A stretch of DNA of 64,000 nucleotides from Myxococcus stipitatus DSM 14675 (GCF_000331735.1 NC_020126.1:9303501-9367500); one strand, 5' to 3'. Positions 27,611 through 37,384 are shown, counted from the first letter of the stretch. Notes: generated by a model not told the origin, from the sequence alone. A program made the numbers and translations.

Positions 27611-28366
27611 CTACTCGCCCAGGTACGCGCGGCGAACCTCGGCGCTCTCCAGCAGCGCCTTGCCCGGCCCCGCCATCACCACCTCGCCCGTCTCCAGCAC
27701 ATAGCCGTAGTGGGCGGAGTTGAGCGCCAGGTGCGCGTTCTGCTCCACGAGCAGCACGCTGACCCCGGCCTTGTTCACGTCGCGCAGCGTGCGGAAGATG
27801 GTCTCCGTCACCTGGGGCGCAAGTCCCAGCGAAGGCTCGTCCAGCAGCAGCAACTGGGGGCGGCTGAGCAGGGCCCGGGCGATGGCGAGCATCTGCTGCT
27901 CTCCGCCCGACAGCGTCCCGGCCATCTGGTTGCGCCGCTCCTTGAGCACGGGGAAGAGCGTGAAGTTCTTCTCCATGTCCGCGCGAATCTCCGCCGTGTC
28001 CCGGCGCAGGTACGCCCCCAGCTCCAGGTTCTCCATCACGGTGAGGTTGGGGAAGATGCCGCGGCCTTCCGGAGCGTGGGCCATGCCCCGAGGCACCAGC
28101 TGGTGCGCCTTGAGCGACGTGGTGTCCTGCCCGCCGAACTGGATGCGCCCCGCGCTGGCCTTGAGCATGCCGCTCACCGCGCGCAGGGTGCTCGTCTTGC
28201 CCGCGCCGTTGGCGCCGATGAGGGCCACCATCTCGCCCATGCCCACCGTCAGCGACACGCCCTTGAGGGCCTGGATGGCGCCGTAGTGGACCTTGATGCC
28301 GTCCACCGCCAGCAGCGGAGTGAATGCCTGACGCTCTCCCAGCGTCTTCACCTGCGCCTCGCTCAC
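27611..28366 (-). CDS. livF: Branched-chain amino-acid ABC transporter ATPase
   Basis: 251 aa. Walker A GANGAGKTS, signature LSGGEQQML and Walker B LLLLDEPSLGLAP identify LivF, the shorter of the two ATPases of a HAAT-type importer. It begins with a GTG that overlaps the livG stop (GTGA) and ends the operon. Confidence 0.94.
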   Translation of the reverse strand: MSEAQVKTLGERQAFTPLLAVDGIKVHYGAIQALKGVSLTVGMGEMVALIGANGAGKTSTLRAVSGMLKASAGRIQFGGQDTTSLKAHQLVPRGMAHAPEGRGIFPNLTVMENLELGAYLRRDTAEIRADMEKNFTLFPVLKERRNQMAGTLSGGEQQMLAIARALLSRPQLLLLDEPSLGLAPQVTETIFRTLRDVNKAGVSVLLVEQNAHLALNSAHYGYVLETGEVVMAGPGKALLESAEVRRAYLGE

Positions 28367-29244
28367 GCCGCGCCTCCGTGACTCTCCAGGTAGCTGTCGC
28401 CCAGGTAGGCCTCGATGACCTTCCGGTCGCTGCGCACCTGGGCGGGCGCGCCGCGAGCAATCGTCTCACCGTGGTCCAGCACGGTGATCTGCTCGCAGAT
28501 GCCCATCACGAGCTTCATGTCGTGCTCAATCACCAGCACGCCCAGCTTGAAGTCATCGCGCAGCTTCCGGATGAGGACCATGAGGTCCGCCTTCTCGCGG
28601 GTGTTCATGCCCGCCGCGGGCTCGTCCAGGAGCAGCACGCGAGGCTGGGTGCCCAGCGCCCGTGCGATCTCCAGCCGGCGCTGCTCACCGTAAGGCAGGT
28701 TGCGCGCCTCCTCGTCGCGGCGGTGCGACAGGCCCATGACGGAGAGCAGGTGCTCGGCCTGCTCCGTCAGCCGGCGCTCCTCGCGCTGGAAGCCCGGGGT
28801 GAGCAGGAGCGCCCGCCACCAGTCCGCGTAGTTGTGGCTCGCGTTCTTCAGCTTCGCCACCAGCCCCGTGTCGAACTGGTGCAGCGCCGTCTGCGCGCGG
28901 CAGGCCACCTTCACGTTGTCCAGCGCGGTGAGCGCGCGGAACAGGCGGATGTTCTGGAAGGTGCGCGCCACGCCCAGCAGGTTGATTTGATGCGGCTTGC
29001 GCCCGTTCACCTTCGTGTCGCACACCCGCACGTCGCCCTGGCTGGGCTGGTACACGCCGGTCAGCACGTTGAACGCGGTGGACTTCCCCGCGCCATTGGG
29101 ACCGATGAGACCTTGGAGGTCGCCCTGCTGGATGGAGAGGTGGAAGTCCGTCAGGGCCTTGAGGCCCCCGAACTGGATGCTCACCCCGTCCGCCCGAAGC
29201 AGCGGCGCGTTCGCCGTGGGAAGAACCGTCACGCTCGCGCTCAC
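28363..29244 (-). CDS. livG: Branched-chain amino-acid ABC transporter ATPase
   Basis: 293 aa from the GTG at 29244, which overlaps the livM stop (GTGA). Walker A GPNGAGKST, the Liv-specific FGGLKALTDF and RTFQNIRLF segments, signature LPYGEQRRLEIARAL and Walker B LLLDEPAAGMN are present. The usual LivG insertion between Walker A and signature (around residues 110-160) is intact. Confidence 0.94.
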   Translation of the reverse strand: MSASVTVLPTANAPLLRADGVSIQFGGLKALTDFHLSIQQGDLQGLIGPNGAGKSTAFNVLTGVYQPSQGDVRVCDTKVNGRKPHQINLLGVARTFQNIRLFRALTALDNVKVACRAQTALHQFDTGLVAKLKNASHNYADWWRALLLTPGFQREERRLTEQAEHLLSVMGLSHRRDEEARNLPYGEQRRLEIARALGTQPRVLLLDEPAAGMNTREKADLMVLIRKLRDDFKLGVLVIEHDMKLVMGICEQITVLDHGETIARGAPAQVRSDRKVIEAYLGDSYLESHGGAA

Positions 29245-30305
29245 GCCCGCCCCCCACCCTTGCGAGACAGCCACTTGGGCAGCACGTCCCAGATCTCCCG
29301 CGTGCCGAACAACCCCTGGGGACGCGACAGCATCAGCACCACCAGCAGCAGGCCGTAGATGGGCATGCGAATCTGGTCCACCCGCTGCGCCAGGCTGCCT
29401 TCCGTGCCGAGCGCGCCGAACAGCGAGCGCATGCCCTCCGGCAGCAGCGTCAAGAAGATGGCCGCGATGACGGCCCCCGTCGTGGAGCCCAAGCCGCCCA
29501 GCACCACCATGACGACGATCTCCATCGACCGCACGAAGGTGAAGGAGCCCGGGTTGATGATGGGCACGAAGTGGGCGAACAGGCCGCCCGCGATGCCCGC
29601 GAAGAAGGACGAGAAGACGAACGCGCGGACCTTGTAGCCCGTGGTGTCCACGCCCATGGCCTCCGCGGCGACTTCATCCTCGCGGATGGACCACAGGCTG
29701 CGGCCGTGGCTGGACGCCGCCAGGCGCCGCGCCGCGAGCACGACGAGGAACACCCAGAAGAACACCATGGACGGGCTGGCGTACTGGGGGATGCCGGACA
29801 GGCCCAGCGCGCGGCCGAAGGCGTCCGTGTTCTGCACCACGACGCGGATGATTTCGCCGAAGCCCAGCGTGACGATGGCCAGGTAGTCCCCGCGCAGCCG
29901 CAGCGAGGGCAGGCCCACGAGGAAACCACACGCCGCCGCGGCGAGGCCGCCGAGCAGCAGCGCCACGGTGAAGAGCACCTGGTCGCTGGCCGCCACGGGG
30001 AGGAAGGACAGCGCCACCTCCTTGAGCTGGAGCGACGCGTAGCCGGCGATGTACGCCCCCACGGCCATGAAGCCCGCATGGCCGATGGAGAACTGGCCCG
30101 TCATCCCGTTCACGATGTTGAGGCTCACCGCCAGGATGATGTTCACCCCCATCACGTTCAGCAGATAGGAGGCGAACTCGGAGCCGCTGAGGGCCCACTG
30201 GAACAGCACGAGCGCGGGCACCGCCAGCAGCACCGGCAGCACGCCGCGCAGCGCGGGAGGCACCAACGGACGGGACTCGGGGAGGGGAAGCGCGGGGGTT
30301 TGCAT
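29241..30305 (-). CDS. livM: Branched-chain amino-acid ABC transporter permease
   Basis: 354 aa membrane protein of the LivM family. Landmarks: NIILAVSLNIVNGMTGQFSIGHAGFMAVGAY, LRLRGDYLAIVTLGFGEI and the EAA-type loop REDEVAAEAMGVDTTGYKVRAF. GGAGAAGG lies just upstream of the ATG, which is two bases after the livH stop. Confidence 0.94.
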   Translation of the reverse strand: MQTPALPLPESRPLVPPALRGVLPVLLAVPALVLFQWALSGSEFASYLLNVMGVNIILAVSLNIVNGMTGQFSIGHAGFMAVGAYIAGYASLQLKEVALSFLPVAASDQVLFTVALLLGGLAAAACGFLVGLPSLRLRGDYLAIVTLGFGEIIRVVVQNTDAFGRALGLSGIPQYASPSMVFFWVFLVVLAARRLAASSHGRSLWSIREDEVAAEAMGVDTTGYKVRAFVFSSFFAGIAGGLFAHFVPIINPGSFTFVRSMEIVVMVVLGGLGSTTGAVIAAIFLTLLPEGMRSLFGALGTEGSLAQRVDQIRMPIYGLLLVVLMLSRPQGLFGTREIWDVLPKWLSRKGGGRA

Positions 30306-30307
30306 CG

Positions 30308-31228
30308 TCACACCTTCTCCGCGGCGACCCGGCCGAACAGGCCTCCCGGCTTCACCAGCAGCACCAGGATGAGGAAGCCGAACGCCACCGCGTCGCGCCA
30401 GGAGCTGGCCGCGTACCCCACGACGAACTCCTCCACCAGGCCCAGCACCAGCGCGCCAATCACCGCGCCCGGCACGTGGCCGATGCCGCCAATCACCGCC
30501 GCGACGAAGGCCTTGAGGCCCACGTACAGGCCCATCAGCGGACTGACGGACGTGTCCTTGATGGCGTAGAGCAGACCGGCGCCCGCGGCCAGGCCGCTGC
30601 TGAGCATGAAGGTCAGCGCAATCACGCGGTCGGTGGGGATGCCCATCAGCGCCGCCACCCGGTGGTCCCAGGAGACCGCGCGCATGGCCTGCCCGAAGCG
30701 CGTGCTGAACACCAGGTACTGCAGGCCCACCATCAACCCCACCGCGATGAGGAAGCTGATGACCTGCCAGTTCCACACCACCACGTCGCGGTCCCCGATG
30801 ATGAGCCACTCGGTGGGCTCGATGATTTCAGGGAACGCGCGGGGGCTGGCGCCGGGCAGGAAGCCGATGTCCAGCTGGAAGCCGTAGGAGAGCGCGAAGG
30901 AGATGCCGATGGCGGTGATGAGCGCCGTGAGGCGGGGCTTCTCGCGCAGGGGCCGGTAGGCGAAGCGCTCGAAGAGGAACCCCAGGAGCGCGCAGCCCAG
31001 CATCGCCACCGCGAAGATGGCGGCGACACCCACGAGCGAGCCGCGCGCCTCGCGTCCCAGTGCGAAGGCGGTGGCATAGCCCATGTAGACGCCGACCATC
31101 ATGACGTCGCCATGCGCGAAGTTGATGAGCTTGAGGACGCCGTAGACCATCGTGTAGCCGAGCGCGACGAGCGCGTAGATGGTTCCGGCGGCCAGACCAT
31201 TGATGAGGTGCTGGAGGAGCTGCGCCAT
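30308..31228 (-). CDS. livH: Branched-chain amino-acid ABC transporter permease
   Basis: 306 aa. LivH pattern: QHLINGLAAGTIYALVALGYTMVYGVLKLINFAHGD at the N-terminus (conserved NFAHG), AVSWDHRVAALMGI in the cytoplasmic loop and GGIGHVPGAVIGALVLGL near the C-terminus. Its ATG follows directly on the TAA of the binding-protein gene. Confidence 0.94.
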   Translation of the reverse strand: MAQLLQHLINGLAAGTIYALVALGYTMVYGVLKLINFAHGDVMMVGVYMGYATAFALGREARGSLVGVAAIFAVAMLGCALLGFLFERFAYRPLREKPRLTALITAIGISFALSYGFQLDIGFLPGASPRAFPEIIEPTEWLIIGDRDVVVWNWQVISFLIAVGLMVGLQYLVFSTRFGQAMRAVSWDHRVAALMGIPTDRVIALTFMLSSGLAAGAGLLYAIKDTSVSPLMGLYVGLKAFVAAVIGGIGHVPGAVIGALVLGLVEEFVVGYAASSWRDAVAFGFLILVLLVKPGGLFGRVAAEKV

Positions 31229-32434
31229 TTAGGGAGAGATGGTCGTCACGTACTGCGTCTTGCCGTCCCCGACCTTGAGGACGACGGCGGACTTCACGGC
31301 GTTGCGCTTCTCATCGAGCGTGACGGTGCCCGCCACCCCCGGGAAGTCCTTGGTCTGGGCAATCGCGTCGCGCACGGCCGGACCGCTCAGGTCCTTGGCG
31401 CGCTGGAGCGCCTCGATGGCCACGCGGGCCGCGTCGTAGCCCAGCGCCGCCAGGGCATCCGGCACGCCGCCGTACGTCGCCTTGTAGTCGGCGATGAACT
31501 TCTGCACGCGCGCGTCCGGGTTGTCCGGCGAGTAGTGGTTGGAGAAGTAGCTGCCGGTGATGGCGCTCCCCCCCAGCTCGAAGAGCTTCTCGGAGTCCCA
31601 GCCGTCGCCGCCCATCAGCGGGACCTTCAGGCCCACCTCGCGCGCCTGGCGGGCGATGACGCCCACCTCGCTGTAGTAGCCCGGCACGTAGATGCCGTCC
31701 GGCTGCGTCTTCTTGATGGCGGTGAGCTGCGCGCGGTAGTCCGTGTCACCCTGGCTGTAGCTCTCCGTGGTGGCCACCATGCCGCCCATCTCCTTGAACT
31801 TGCGCGTGAAGACGTCCGACAGGTCGATGGAGTAGGCGCTCTTGTTGTCCTGGAGCACGGCGACCTTGCCCAGCTTCAGCTCGTCGCGGGCGAACTTCGC
31901 CATCACGAAGCCCTGGAACGGGTCGATGAAGCACACGCGGAAGATGTAGTCGCCCTTCTGCGTCACCGTGGTGTTGGTGGACGACGGCGTAATCATGGGC
32001 ACGCCCGCCGCCTGCGCCTTCTCCGCCATGGCCAGCGAGTTGGACGAGGCCACGTCGCCCAGGATGAGCACCACCTTGTCCTGCGTGATCAGGCGCGTGG
32101 TGGCCTGCGCGGCCTCCTCCGGCTTGCTCTGATTGTCGTAGACCTTCACCGCCAGCTTCTTGCCCTTCACGCCGCCCGCGGCGTTGGCCTCCTTGAGCGC
32201 CAGCTCGATGCCGTTGCGCGTGGAGATGCCGAAGGTCGCCTGGCCACCGGTGAGCGCGCCCACCTGGCCCAGGAGGATGGTGTCCGCGTTCGCGGGAGTG
32301 CCTCCCGTGCCCGCGGGCTGTCCCTGCGCGGCTTGCGTGCCCGCCTCACCAGAGGGAGTGGGCTGCGTCTTCTTCTCGCAGGCCGCCGCCATGACGGCGA
32401 GCGCGGCGAGCAGCATCGGGGCAAGGCGTCGCAT
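31229..32434 (-). CDS. livK: Branched-chain amino-acid ABC transporter binding lipoprotein
   Basis: 401 aa periplasmic binding protein, type I fold. The signal peptide ends in a lipobox (MAAAC). Typical segments: ILLGQVGALTGGQATFG, NGIELALKEANAAGGVKGKKL, VVLILGDVASSNSLAMAE, MITPSSTNTTVTQKG and RVCFIDPFQGFVMAKFA. Probable ligands are Leu, Ile and Val or related amino acids. The ATG at 32434 has GAGGAGG at ten bases; an in-frame TTG at 32443 is too close to that site. Confidence 0.93.
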   Translation of the reverse strand: MRRLAPMLLAALAVMAAACEKKTQPTPSGEAGTQAAQGQPAGTGGTPANADTILLGQVGALTGGQATFGISTRNGIELALKEANAAGGVKGKKLAVKVYDNQSKPEEAAQATTRLITQDKVVLILGDVASSNSLAMAEKAQAAGVPMITPSSTNTTVTQKGDYIFRVCFIDPFQGFVMAKFARDELKLGKVAVLQDNKSAYSIDLSDVFTRKFKEMGGMVATTESYSQGDTDYRAQLTAIKKTQPDGIYVPGYYSEVGVIARQAREVGLKVPLMGGDGWDSEKLFELGGSAITGSYFSNHYSPDNPDARVQKFIADYKATYGGVPDALAALGYDAARVAIEALQRAKDLSGPAVRDAIAQTKDFPGVAGTVTLDEKRNAVKSAVVLKVGDGKTQYVTTISP

Positions 32435-32756
32435 GCGGAGCAATCCTCCTCAACAGGGGGTGCTGCGAGACAAAGCCCCGGTTTTCTAGGGGAGCCCTCT
32501 CCATGGGTCAAGCGCGCTGCCAGACAGGCCCTTCCCTCATGTACCCCCCGCGCGGCGCGTCACGACGCACCCGGCCCCATCCCCGCGTCCCGTCCTCGCT
32601 CCCGAGCAAGGGGTTCCCACAGGCCTCGACAGTTTCCTGGAGCAACCACGGGAGCGAGCCCCTCGCACCGCCGTTGACAGGGCACTGTTCATCCCCAGAC
32701 GCGCTCCCAACTTCCGAAGGAGAGACCCCGCAGGAAGTCAACCGGAGGAGCCAGCC
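32435..32756. other. Intergenic region between livK and the DUF2382 gene
   Basis: 322 bases without a gene. It contains the livK promoter, a perfect TTGACA at 32674-32679 on the plus strand that may be the -35 of the DUF2382 gene (no good -10 is visible 17 bases on), and GGAGGAG just before the ATG at 32757. No RNA gene or repeat seen. Confidence 0.5.
32483..32511 (-). promoter_or_regulatory. Sigma-70 promoter of the liv operon
   Basis: On the minus strand TTGACC (32506-32511) is followed after exactly 17 bases by TAGAAA (32483-32488). The expected start point gives a leader of about 40 bases before livK. Confidence 0.65.
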
Positions 32757-33572
32757 ATGTTCCAGCGCAGCGACATCAAGGAAGGAATGGTCGTCCGCAG
32801 CATCGACGGCGAGAAGCTCGGCAAGGTATTCGCCATGGGCGACGACGCGTTCCACATCGAGCGGGGGCTGTTCTTCCCCAAGGACTACCGCGTCGCCTTC
32901 ACGGACGTGAGCGAGCTGCGCGACGGCGAGGTCGTCCTCACCCGAGGCAAGGAGTCGCTCCAGCAGGTCTCCGAGGCCCAGGCCACTCGCGCCAGCGAGG
33001 GGCGCACCGTGACGGAGACCACCACCACGCGCATCCGCGAGGCGGATATCGAAGCGCCCACCGCCTCCGTCACGCCCCTGACGGGAGAGCCTGGCGCCCG
33101 CCGGGACGCAAGCTACCGGGCGGAGCTGGACACCGAGCCGTTCCGGGCCGACAGCGGCGACATCTCCATCCCGGTCCACCGGGAGCGGCTGAACGTGGAG
33201 AAGCACGACACGAAGGCGGGCGAGCTGCGCGTACGCAAGGACGTCGTCGAGGAGGAAGAGGTGGTGCGGGTCCCCGTCCGCCACGAGCGCGTCCGCGTGG
33301 AGCGCCGGGCGGTGACGTCGGACCGGCCCGCGATGAGCGCCGCGTTCAAGGAAGAGACCATCGTCGTCCCCCTGCACGCCGAGGAAGTGGAGGTCACCAA
33401 GCGCTCCGTCCTGGATGAAGAGGTCGTCATCCACCGCGACGTCGTCGAGGAGGAGCGCCGCATCGCGGAGATGGTGCGCCACGAGAACGTGGAGATTCGC
33501 ACCGAGGGCGACGTGGACGCGCCGCGCACGCTCAACGCCACGTCGGACGACCCGGCGCTGACCCGCTCCTGA
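32757..33572 (+). CDS. PRC-barrel-like / DUF2382 (YsnF/AvaK-type) stress protein
   Basis: 271 aa, cytoplasmic, strongly charged. An N-terminal PRC-barrel-like part (about 1-70: GMVVRSIDGEKLGKVFAMG) is followed by a DUF2382 domain made of repeating units (IPVHRERLNVEKHDTKAGEL, VPVRHERVRVERRAV, VPLHAEEVEVTKRSV, HENVEIRTEGD). This combination is common in stress-induced proteins of desiccation- or radiation-tolerant bacteria; mechanism unknown. GGAGGAG precedes the ATG. Converges on the kinase gene with a 3-base gap. Confidence 0.87.
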   Translation: MFQRSDIKEGMVVRSIDGEKLGKVFAMGDDAFHIERGLFFPKDYRVAFTDVSELRDGEVVLTRGKESLQQVSEAQATRASEGRTVTETTTTRIREADIEAPTASVTPLTGEPGARRDASYRAELDTEPFRADSGDISIPVHRERLNVEKHDTKAGELRVRKDVVEEEEVVRVPVRHERVRVERRAVTSDRPAMSAAFKEETIVVPLHAEEVEVTKRSVLDEEVVIHRDVVEEERRIAEMVRHENVEIRTEGDVDAPRTLNATSDDPALTRS

Positions 33573-33575
33573 GCG

Positions 33576-35123
33576 TCAGCGCGCCACGTTCTTCCGAGGC
33601 GGCGGCGGGGCCCGAGGCTCCGTGTCGATGTCCTCCTGGGGGTCGTGCGCCAGGCCGGGCGCCACCTGGGCCCGGCCCGCCGCGCGCGTCAGGTCCAGCG
33701 ACTGGAGCTCCCGCAGCCGGTCCGGGAAGTAGCGCGCCGTCAGCCGCGCCAGCTCCGCGTCCTTCACCGGCGTGACGACCTCCGTCAGCCGGTCCGCCAT
33801 CTCCTGCGCGTTGGCGAAGCGCGCGGCCGGCGACTTGGCGAGCGCGACCTCCATCACCTCCCACAGCGGCCGGGGGATGGACTCCGGGCGGGGCAGCGGC
33901 TCGTCGCAGATGGCCTTCATGGAGCTGAGCTCGTCGCCCCGGTCGAACGCGCGCGTCCACGTCAGGGCCTCGTAGAGCAAGAGGCCCATGGCGAACAAGT
34001 CGCTGCGCGCATCCAGCCGCTGGCCTCGGGCCTGCTCCGGGGACATGTAGAGCGGCTTGCCCTTCACGATGCCCGGCAGCGTCACCGTGCGCTGCGCGCG
34101 CGCCTTCGCCACGCCGAAGTCCAACACCTTCACGCGCCCGTCGAAGCCGACCATCAGGTTGTGCGGCGACAAGTCCCGGTGCACCAGGTGCAGCGGCTTG
34201 CCGTCCTCGCCCCGCAGCTGGTGCGCCGCGTGGAGGCCGCCCAGCCCCTGCACCACCACCGCCACCGCCTGCGCGGGCGTCAGCGGCCCCTGCTGCGCGC
34301 GCAGGAGGCGGTCCAGGTCCACGCCCCGCACCAGCTCCATGGCGATGAAGTACGCCCCCTGCGCCTCGCCGAAGTCGTAGACGTGCACCAGGTTGGGGTG
34401 CGACAGCCGCAGGCCGATGCGCGCCTCGTCCAGGAACTGCCCGACGATGGCGGGGTCCGCCGTCAGGTGCGGGAGGATGCGCTTGAGGGCCACCAGGCGC
34501 CCCAGGCCCTCCGGCCCCTGCGCCCGCGCCACCAGCACCTGCGCCATGCCGCCGGTGCCCAGCGGCGTGAGCACCTCGTACTTGCCGATGCGGCCCTTGG
34601 GCACGGGCGTGTCGTCCACCGACAGCTCGTCCAGCCGCTCCAGCGGGCCCTGCCCATCCATCAGCGCCAGGAAGGCCAGCACCGCCGTGTCCAGCTGCTC
34701 GCCGATGGCCTCCACCAGCTTCATCACCAGCTTGCCACCATCCTCGAAGGCGCCGCCCACGGCCAGGCCCAGGCCGCCCATGTCCAGGCTCCCCAGCGTC
34801 AGCCGCGTGCAGAACAACATCCGCCCGTTGGGCAGCCGGCGAGGGCCTCGCCAGGACGCGGCCTCGAAGACGTCCACGCCCAAGTCGCCCAGCACCCGCG
34901 TCAGCACCGGGCCCCGCGTGCCCCGCAGGGACACGAACCCCGCGGGCGCGTGCACCATGCGCGCGCATTGCGTGAGGAAGACGTCCAACCCCGCGTCCAG
35001 CGTCAGCCCGCGCTGAAGGCAGTCTTCCAGGATGTCGTCCGACATCCGCTGCACGGCCACCAGCCCGCGCAGGAACGCGACCTCTGTCTCCAGGGATGGG
35101 AATTCCACGGGCGCATTACACAC
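33576..35123 (-). CDS. Ser/Thr protein kinase with N-terminal GAF-like region
   Basis: 515 aa. Residues about 1-165 look like a GAF-type sensory region (DAGLDVFLTQCARMVHAPAGFVSL). The kinase domain (about 180-440) has the Gly-rich loop LGTGGMAQVLVA, VALKRI lysine, catalytic loop HRDLSPHNLM, DFGVAK and GKPLYMSPEQARG; in the catalytic loop Ser replaces the usual Lys after HRDL, a variant frequent in myxobacterial kinases. No membrane segment. GTG start with GGGAGAAG nine bases upstream. Substrate unknown. Confidence 0.92.
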   Translation of the reverse strand: MCNAPVEFPSLETEVAFLRGLVAVQRMSDDILEDCLQRGLTLDAGLDVFLTQCARMVHAPAGFVSLRGTRGPVLTRVLGDLGVDVFEAASWRGPRRLPNGRMLFCTRLTLGSLDMGGLGLAVGGAFEDGGKLVMKLVEAIGEQLDTAVLAFLALMDGQGPLERLDELSVDDTPVPKGRIGKYEVLTPLGTGGMAQVLVARAQGPEGLGRLVALKRILPHLTADPAIVGQFLDEARIGLRLSHPNLVHVYDFGEAQGAYFIAMELVRGVDLDRLLRAQQGPLTPAQAVAVVVQGLGGLHAAHQLRGEDGKPLHLVHRDLSPHNLMVGFDGRVKVLDFGVAKARAQRTVTLPGIVKGKPLYMSPEQARGQRLDARSDLFAMGLLLYEALTWTRAFDRGDELSSMKAICDEPLPRPESIPRPLWEVMEVALAKSPAARFANAQEMADRLTEVVTPVKDAELARLTARYFPDRLRELQSLDLTRAAGRAQVAPGLAHDPQEDIDTEPRAPPPPRKNVAR

Positions 35124-35159
35124 CCGTTGGCGCTTCTCCCGAAAGTCTGGGCTTCGCGA

Positions 35160-35462
35160 CTAGACGCGCTCCCGGTCCTTCACGGGCGAGCCGAGCACGC
35201 GCTCCGGGGCGCCCGAGGACAGGGACAGGGAGGAGCGGACCTCCTCGGTGATGCCGTGGGAGTCCAGGATGCCCTCCAGGCGGGCCACGCGGGCGGCCAG
35301 GCGGGCCGTCTCCGCGGAGTTGCTCCCCATCTGGGCCTCACGGAGCCGGATGAAGGCCTCCATCACCGGCTTGAGGGAGAAGCGGATGGTGAGGCCGAAC
35401 AGGGGGATGCCCAACACCATCGCCGTGATGAGCACCGCGACCGTGGCTTCGACTGGATCCAT
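35160..35462 (-). CDS. Small membrane protein, unknown
   Basis: 100 aa with one N-terminal membrane segment (ATVAVLITAMVLGIPLFGL) and a charged coiled-coil-like tail (SAETARLAARVARLEGIL). The layout recalls PspB-like phage-shock proteins but no specific motif supports that. It lies 36 bases upstream of the kinase gene in the same direction. Confidence 0.6.
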   Translation of the reverse strand: MDPVEATVAVLITAMVLGIPLFGLTIRFSLKPVMEAFIRLREAQMGSNSAETARLAARVARLEGILDSHGITEEVRSSLSLSSGAPERVLGSPVKDRERV

Positions 35463-35554
35463 GACTGACGACCTCGAGAACAGACAGGGGGGACACCCAC
35501 TCTACGCGGGAATCCCGCGGGTGATTGCCTCCCCCTGGAAACACGTGCGCCCGA

Positions 35555-37378
35555 CTAGCTGGCCTGCCCCGTGTAGATGGCGTCGGCGATGCGGTAGGCG
35601 CTGCCCTCCAGGCGCTGGAACGCCTCCTTGAGGGCGTTGGCGTCGGTGGTGTTGAGCAGGCCCTTGAGCCGCTCCAGGTCCGCCTTGATCTCCTCGCGGT
35701 CCTTCTCCGACAGGAGGCTGGCGTACTCCTCCAGGCTCTTCTCCGTGGTGTAGATGAGCCCGTCGGCGTTGTTGCGCAGCTCCGCCAATTCCTTCTTCTT
35801 CTTGTCGTCGGACGCGTGCGACTGGGCGTCGGAGATCATGGCCTGGATCTCCTGCTCCGACAGGCCGGAGTTGCCCACCACGCGCACCTGCTGGACCTTG
35901 CCGGTGCCCAAATCCTTGGCGCTGACGTGCACGATGCCGTTGGCGTCGATGTCGAACGACACCTCAATCTGCGGCACGCCGCGCGGCGCCGGGGGGATGC
36001 CCACGAGCTCGAAGCGGGCCAGCGTCTTGTTGTCCGCCGCCATCTCGCGCTCACCCTGGAGCACGTGCACGCTCACCAGCGGCTGGTTGTCCACCGCGGT
36101 GGAGAACACCTGGCTCTTCTTGCAGGGGATGGTGGTGTTCTTGTCGATGATTTTGGTGAAGACGCCGCCGGCCGTCTCCACGCCCAGGGACAGCGGCGTG
36201 ACGTCCAGGAGGAGGACGTCCTTCACCTCGCCCTTGAGCACGCCGCCCTGGATGGCCGCGCCCACGGCGACGACCTCGTCCGGGTTGATGCCCTTGTGCG
36301 GCTCCTTGCCGAAGAACTCGCGCACCTTCTGCTGCACGCGCGGCATGCGCGTCATGCCGCCCACCAGCAGCACCTGGTTGATGGCCTGCGCCGTCAGCCC
36401 CGCGTCCTTCAGGGCAATCTTGCAGGGCTCGATGGTGCGGTCGACCAGGTCGCCCACCAGCGCCTCGAACGTGGCGCGGTCCACCGTCTCCGTCAGGTGC
36501 TTGGGGCCGGACGCATCCGCGGTGATGAACGGCAGGTTCACCTCCGTCTCCGGCGCGCTGGACAGCTCGTGCTTGGCGCGCTCGGCGGCCTCCTTCAGGC
36601 GCTGGAGCGCCATGCGGTCGCGGCGCAAATCCAGCCCGTTGTTCTGCTCGGCGAAGCGCTTGGCCAGGTAGTCGATGAGCCGCTGGTCGAAGTCCTCGCC
36701 GCCCAGGAACGTGTCGCCGTTGGTGCTCTTCACCTCGAAGACGCCGGCGGTCAGCTCCAGGATGGAGATATCGAACGTGCCGCCGCCCAGGTCGTAGACG
36801 GCCACGCGCTCCGTGCCACCGTCCTTCACCTTGTCCAGGCCGTAGGCGAGCGCCGCCGCGGTGGGCTCGTTGATGATGCGCAGGACGTTGAGGCCCGCGA
36901 TGCGGCCCGCGTCCTTCGTCGCCTGGCGCTGGCTGTCGTTGAAGTACGCGGGGACGGTGATGACCGCCTCGGTGACGGGCTCGCCGAGGTAGTCCTCCGC
37001 CGTCTGCTTCATCTTCATCAACACGATGGCGGAGATCTCCGGCGGGCTGTGGCCCTTGCCGCGAATCTCCACCCACGCGTCGCCGTTGGGGCTGGAGGAG
37101 ACCTTGAACGCGCTGATGCCAATGGCCTTCTTCGCCTCGGGCGAGTCGAACTTCCGGCCAATCAGCCGCTTCACGGCGAAGACGGTGTTCTCTGGGTTGG
37201 TGATGGCCTGCCGCTTGGCAATCTGGCCCACCAGCCGCTCACCGGAGTCGGTGAAGCCCACCATGGAAGGCGTGGTGCGGCTGCCCTCGCTATTGGGGAT
37301 GACCACTGGCTCGCCGCCCTCCATGACGGCGACGCACGAGTTGGTCGTCCCAAGGTCGATTCCAATCACCTTGCCCAT
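35555..37378 (-). CDS. dnaK: Hsp70-family chaperone, DnaK/SglK-like, without C-terminal acidic tail
   Basis: 607 aa. All Hsp70 signatures are present: GIDLGTTNSCVAV, VITVPAYFNDSQRQATKDAG, VYDLGGGTFDISILEL, VLLVGGMTRMPRVQQKV and the linker DVTPLSLGVET. The helical lid is complete, but the protein stops at IYTGQAS with no disordered tail ending in an EEVKD-like motif (E. coli DnaK has 638 aa). It follows grpE by six bases and no dnaJ is adjacent. M. xanthus has a grpS-sglK pair of this type needed for social motility and fibril production; identity with sglK is inference. Confidence 0.93.
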   Translation of the reverse strand: MGKVIGIDLGTTNSCVAVMEGGEPVVIPNSEGSRTTPSMVGFTDSGERLVGQIAKRQAITNPENTVFAVKRLIGRKFDSPEAKKAIGISAFKVSSSPNGDAWVEIRGKGHSPPEISAIVLMKMKQTAEDYLGEPVTEAVITVPAYFNDSQRQATKDAGRIAGLNVLRIINEPTAAALAYGLDKVKDGGTERVAVYDLGGGTFDISILELTAGVFEVKSTNGDTFLGGEDFDQRLIDYLAKRFAEQNNGLDLRRDRMALQRLKEAAERAKHELSSAPETEVNLPFITADASGPKHLTETVDRATFEALVGDLVDRTIEPCKIALKDAGLTAQAINQVLLVGGMTRMPRVQQKVREFFGKEPHKGINPDEVVAVGAAIQGGVLKGEVKDVLLLDVTPLSLGVETAGGVFTKIIDKNTTIPCKKSQVFSTAVDNQPLVSVHVLQGEREMAADNKTLARFELVGIPPAPRGVPQIEVSFDIDANGIVHVSAKDLGTGKVQQVRVVGNSGLSEQEIQAMISDAQSHASDDKKKKELAELRNNADGLIYTTEKSLEEYASLLSEKDREEIKADLERLKGLLNTTDANALKEAFQRLEGSAYRIADAIYTGQAS

Positions 37379-37384
37379 GATTGC

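Noticed and set aside
30476..32677. Long plus-strand open frame opposite livH and livK
   Set aside because: Antisense frame of well-supported transporter genes; no recognisable domains.
32674..32702. Sigma-70 promoter for the DUF2382 gene based on a perfect TTGACA
   Set aside because: No acceptable -10 sequence at 16-18 bases; kept only as a note in the intergenic entry.
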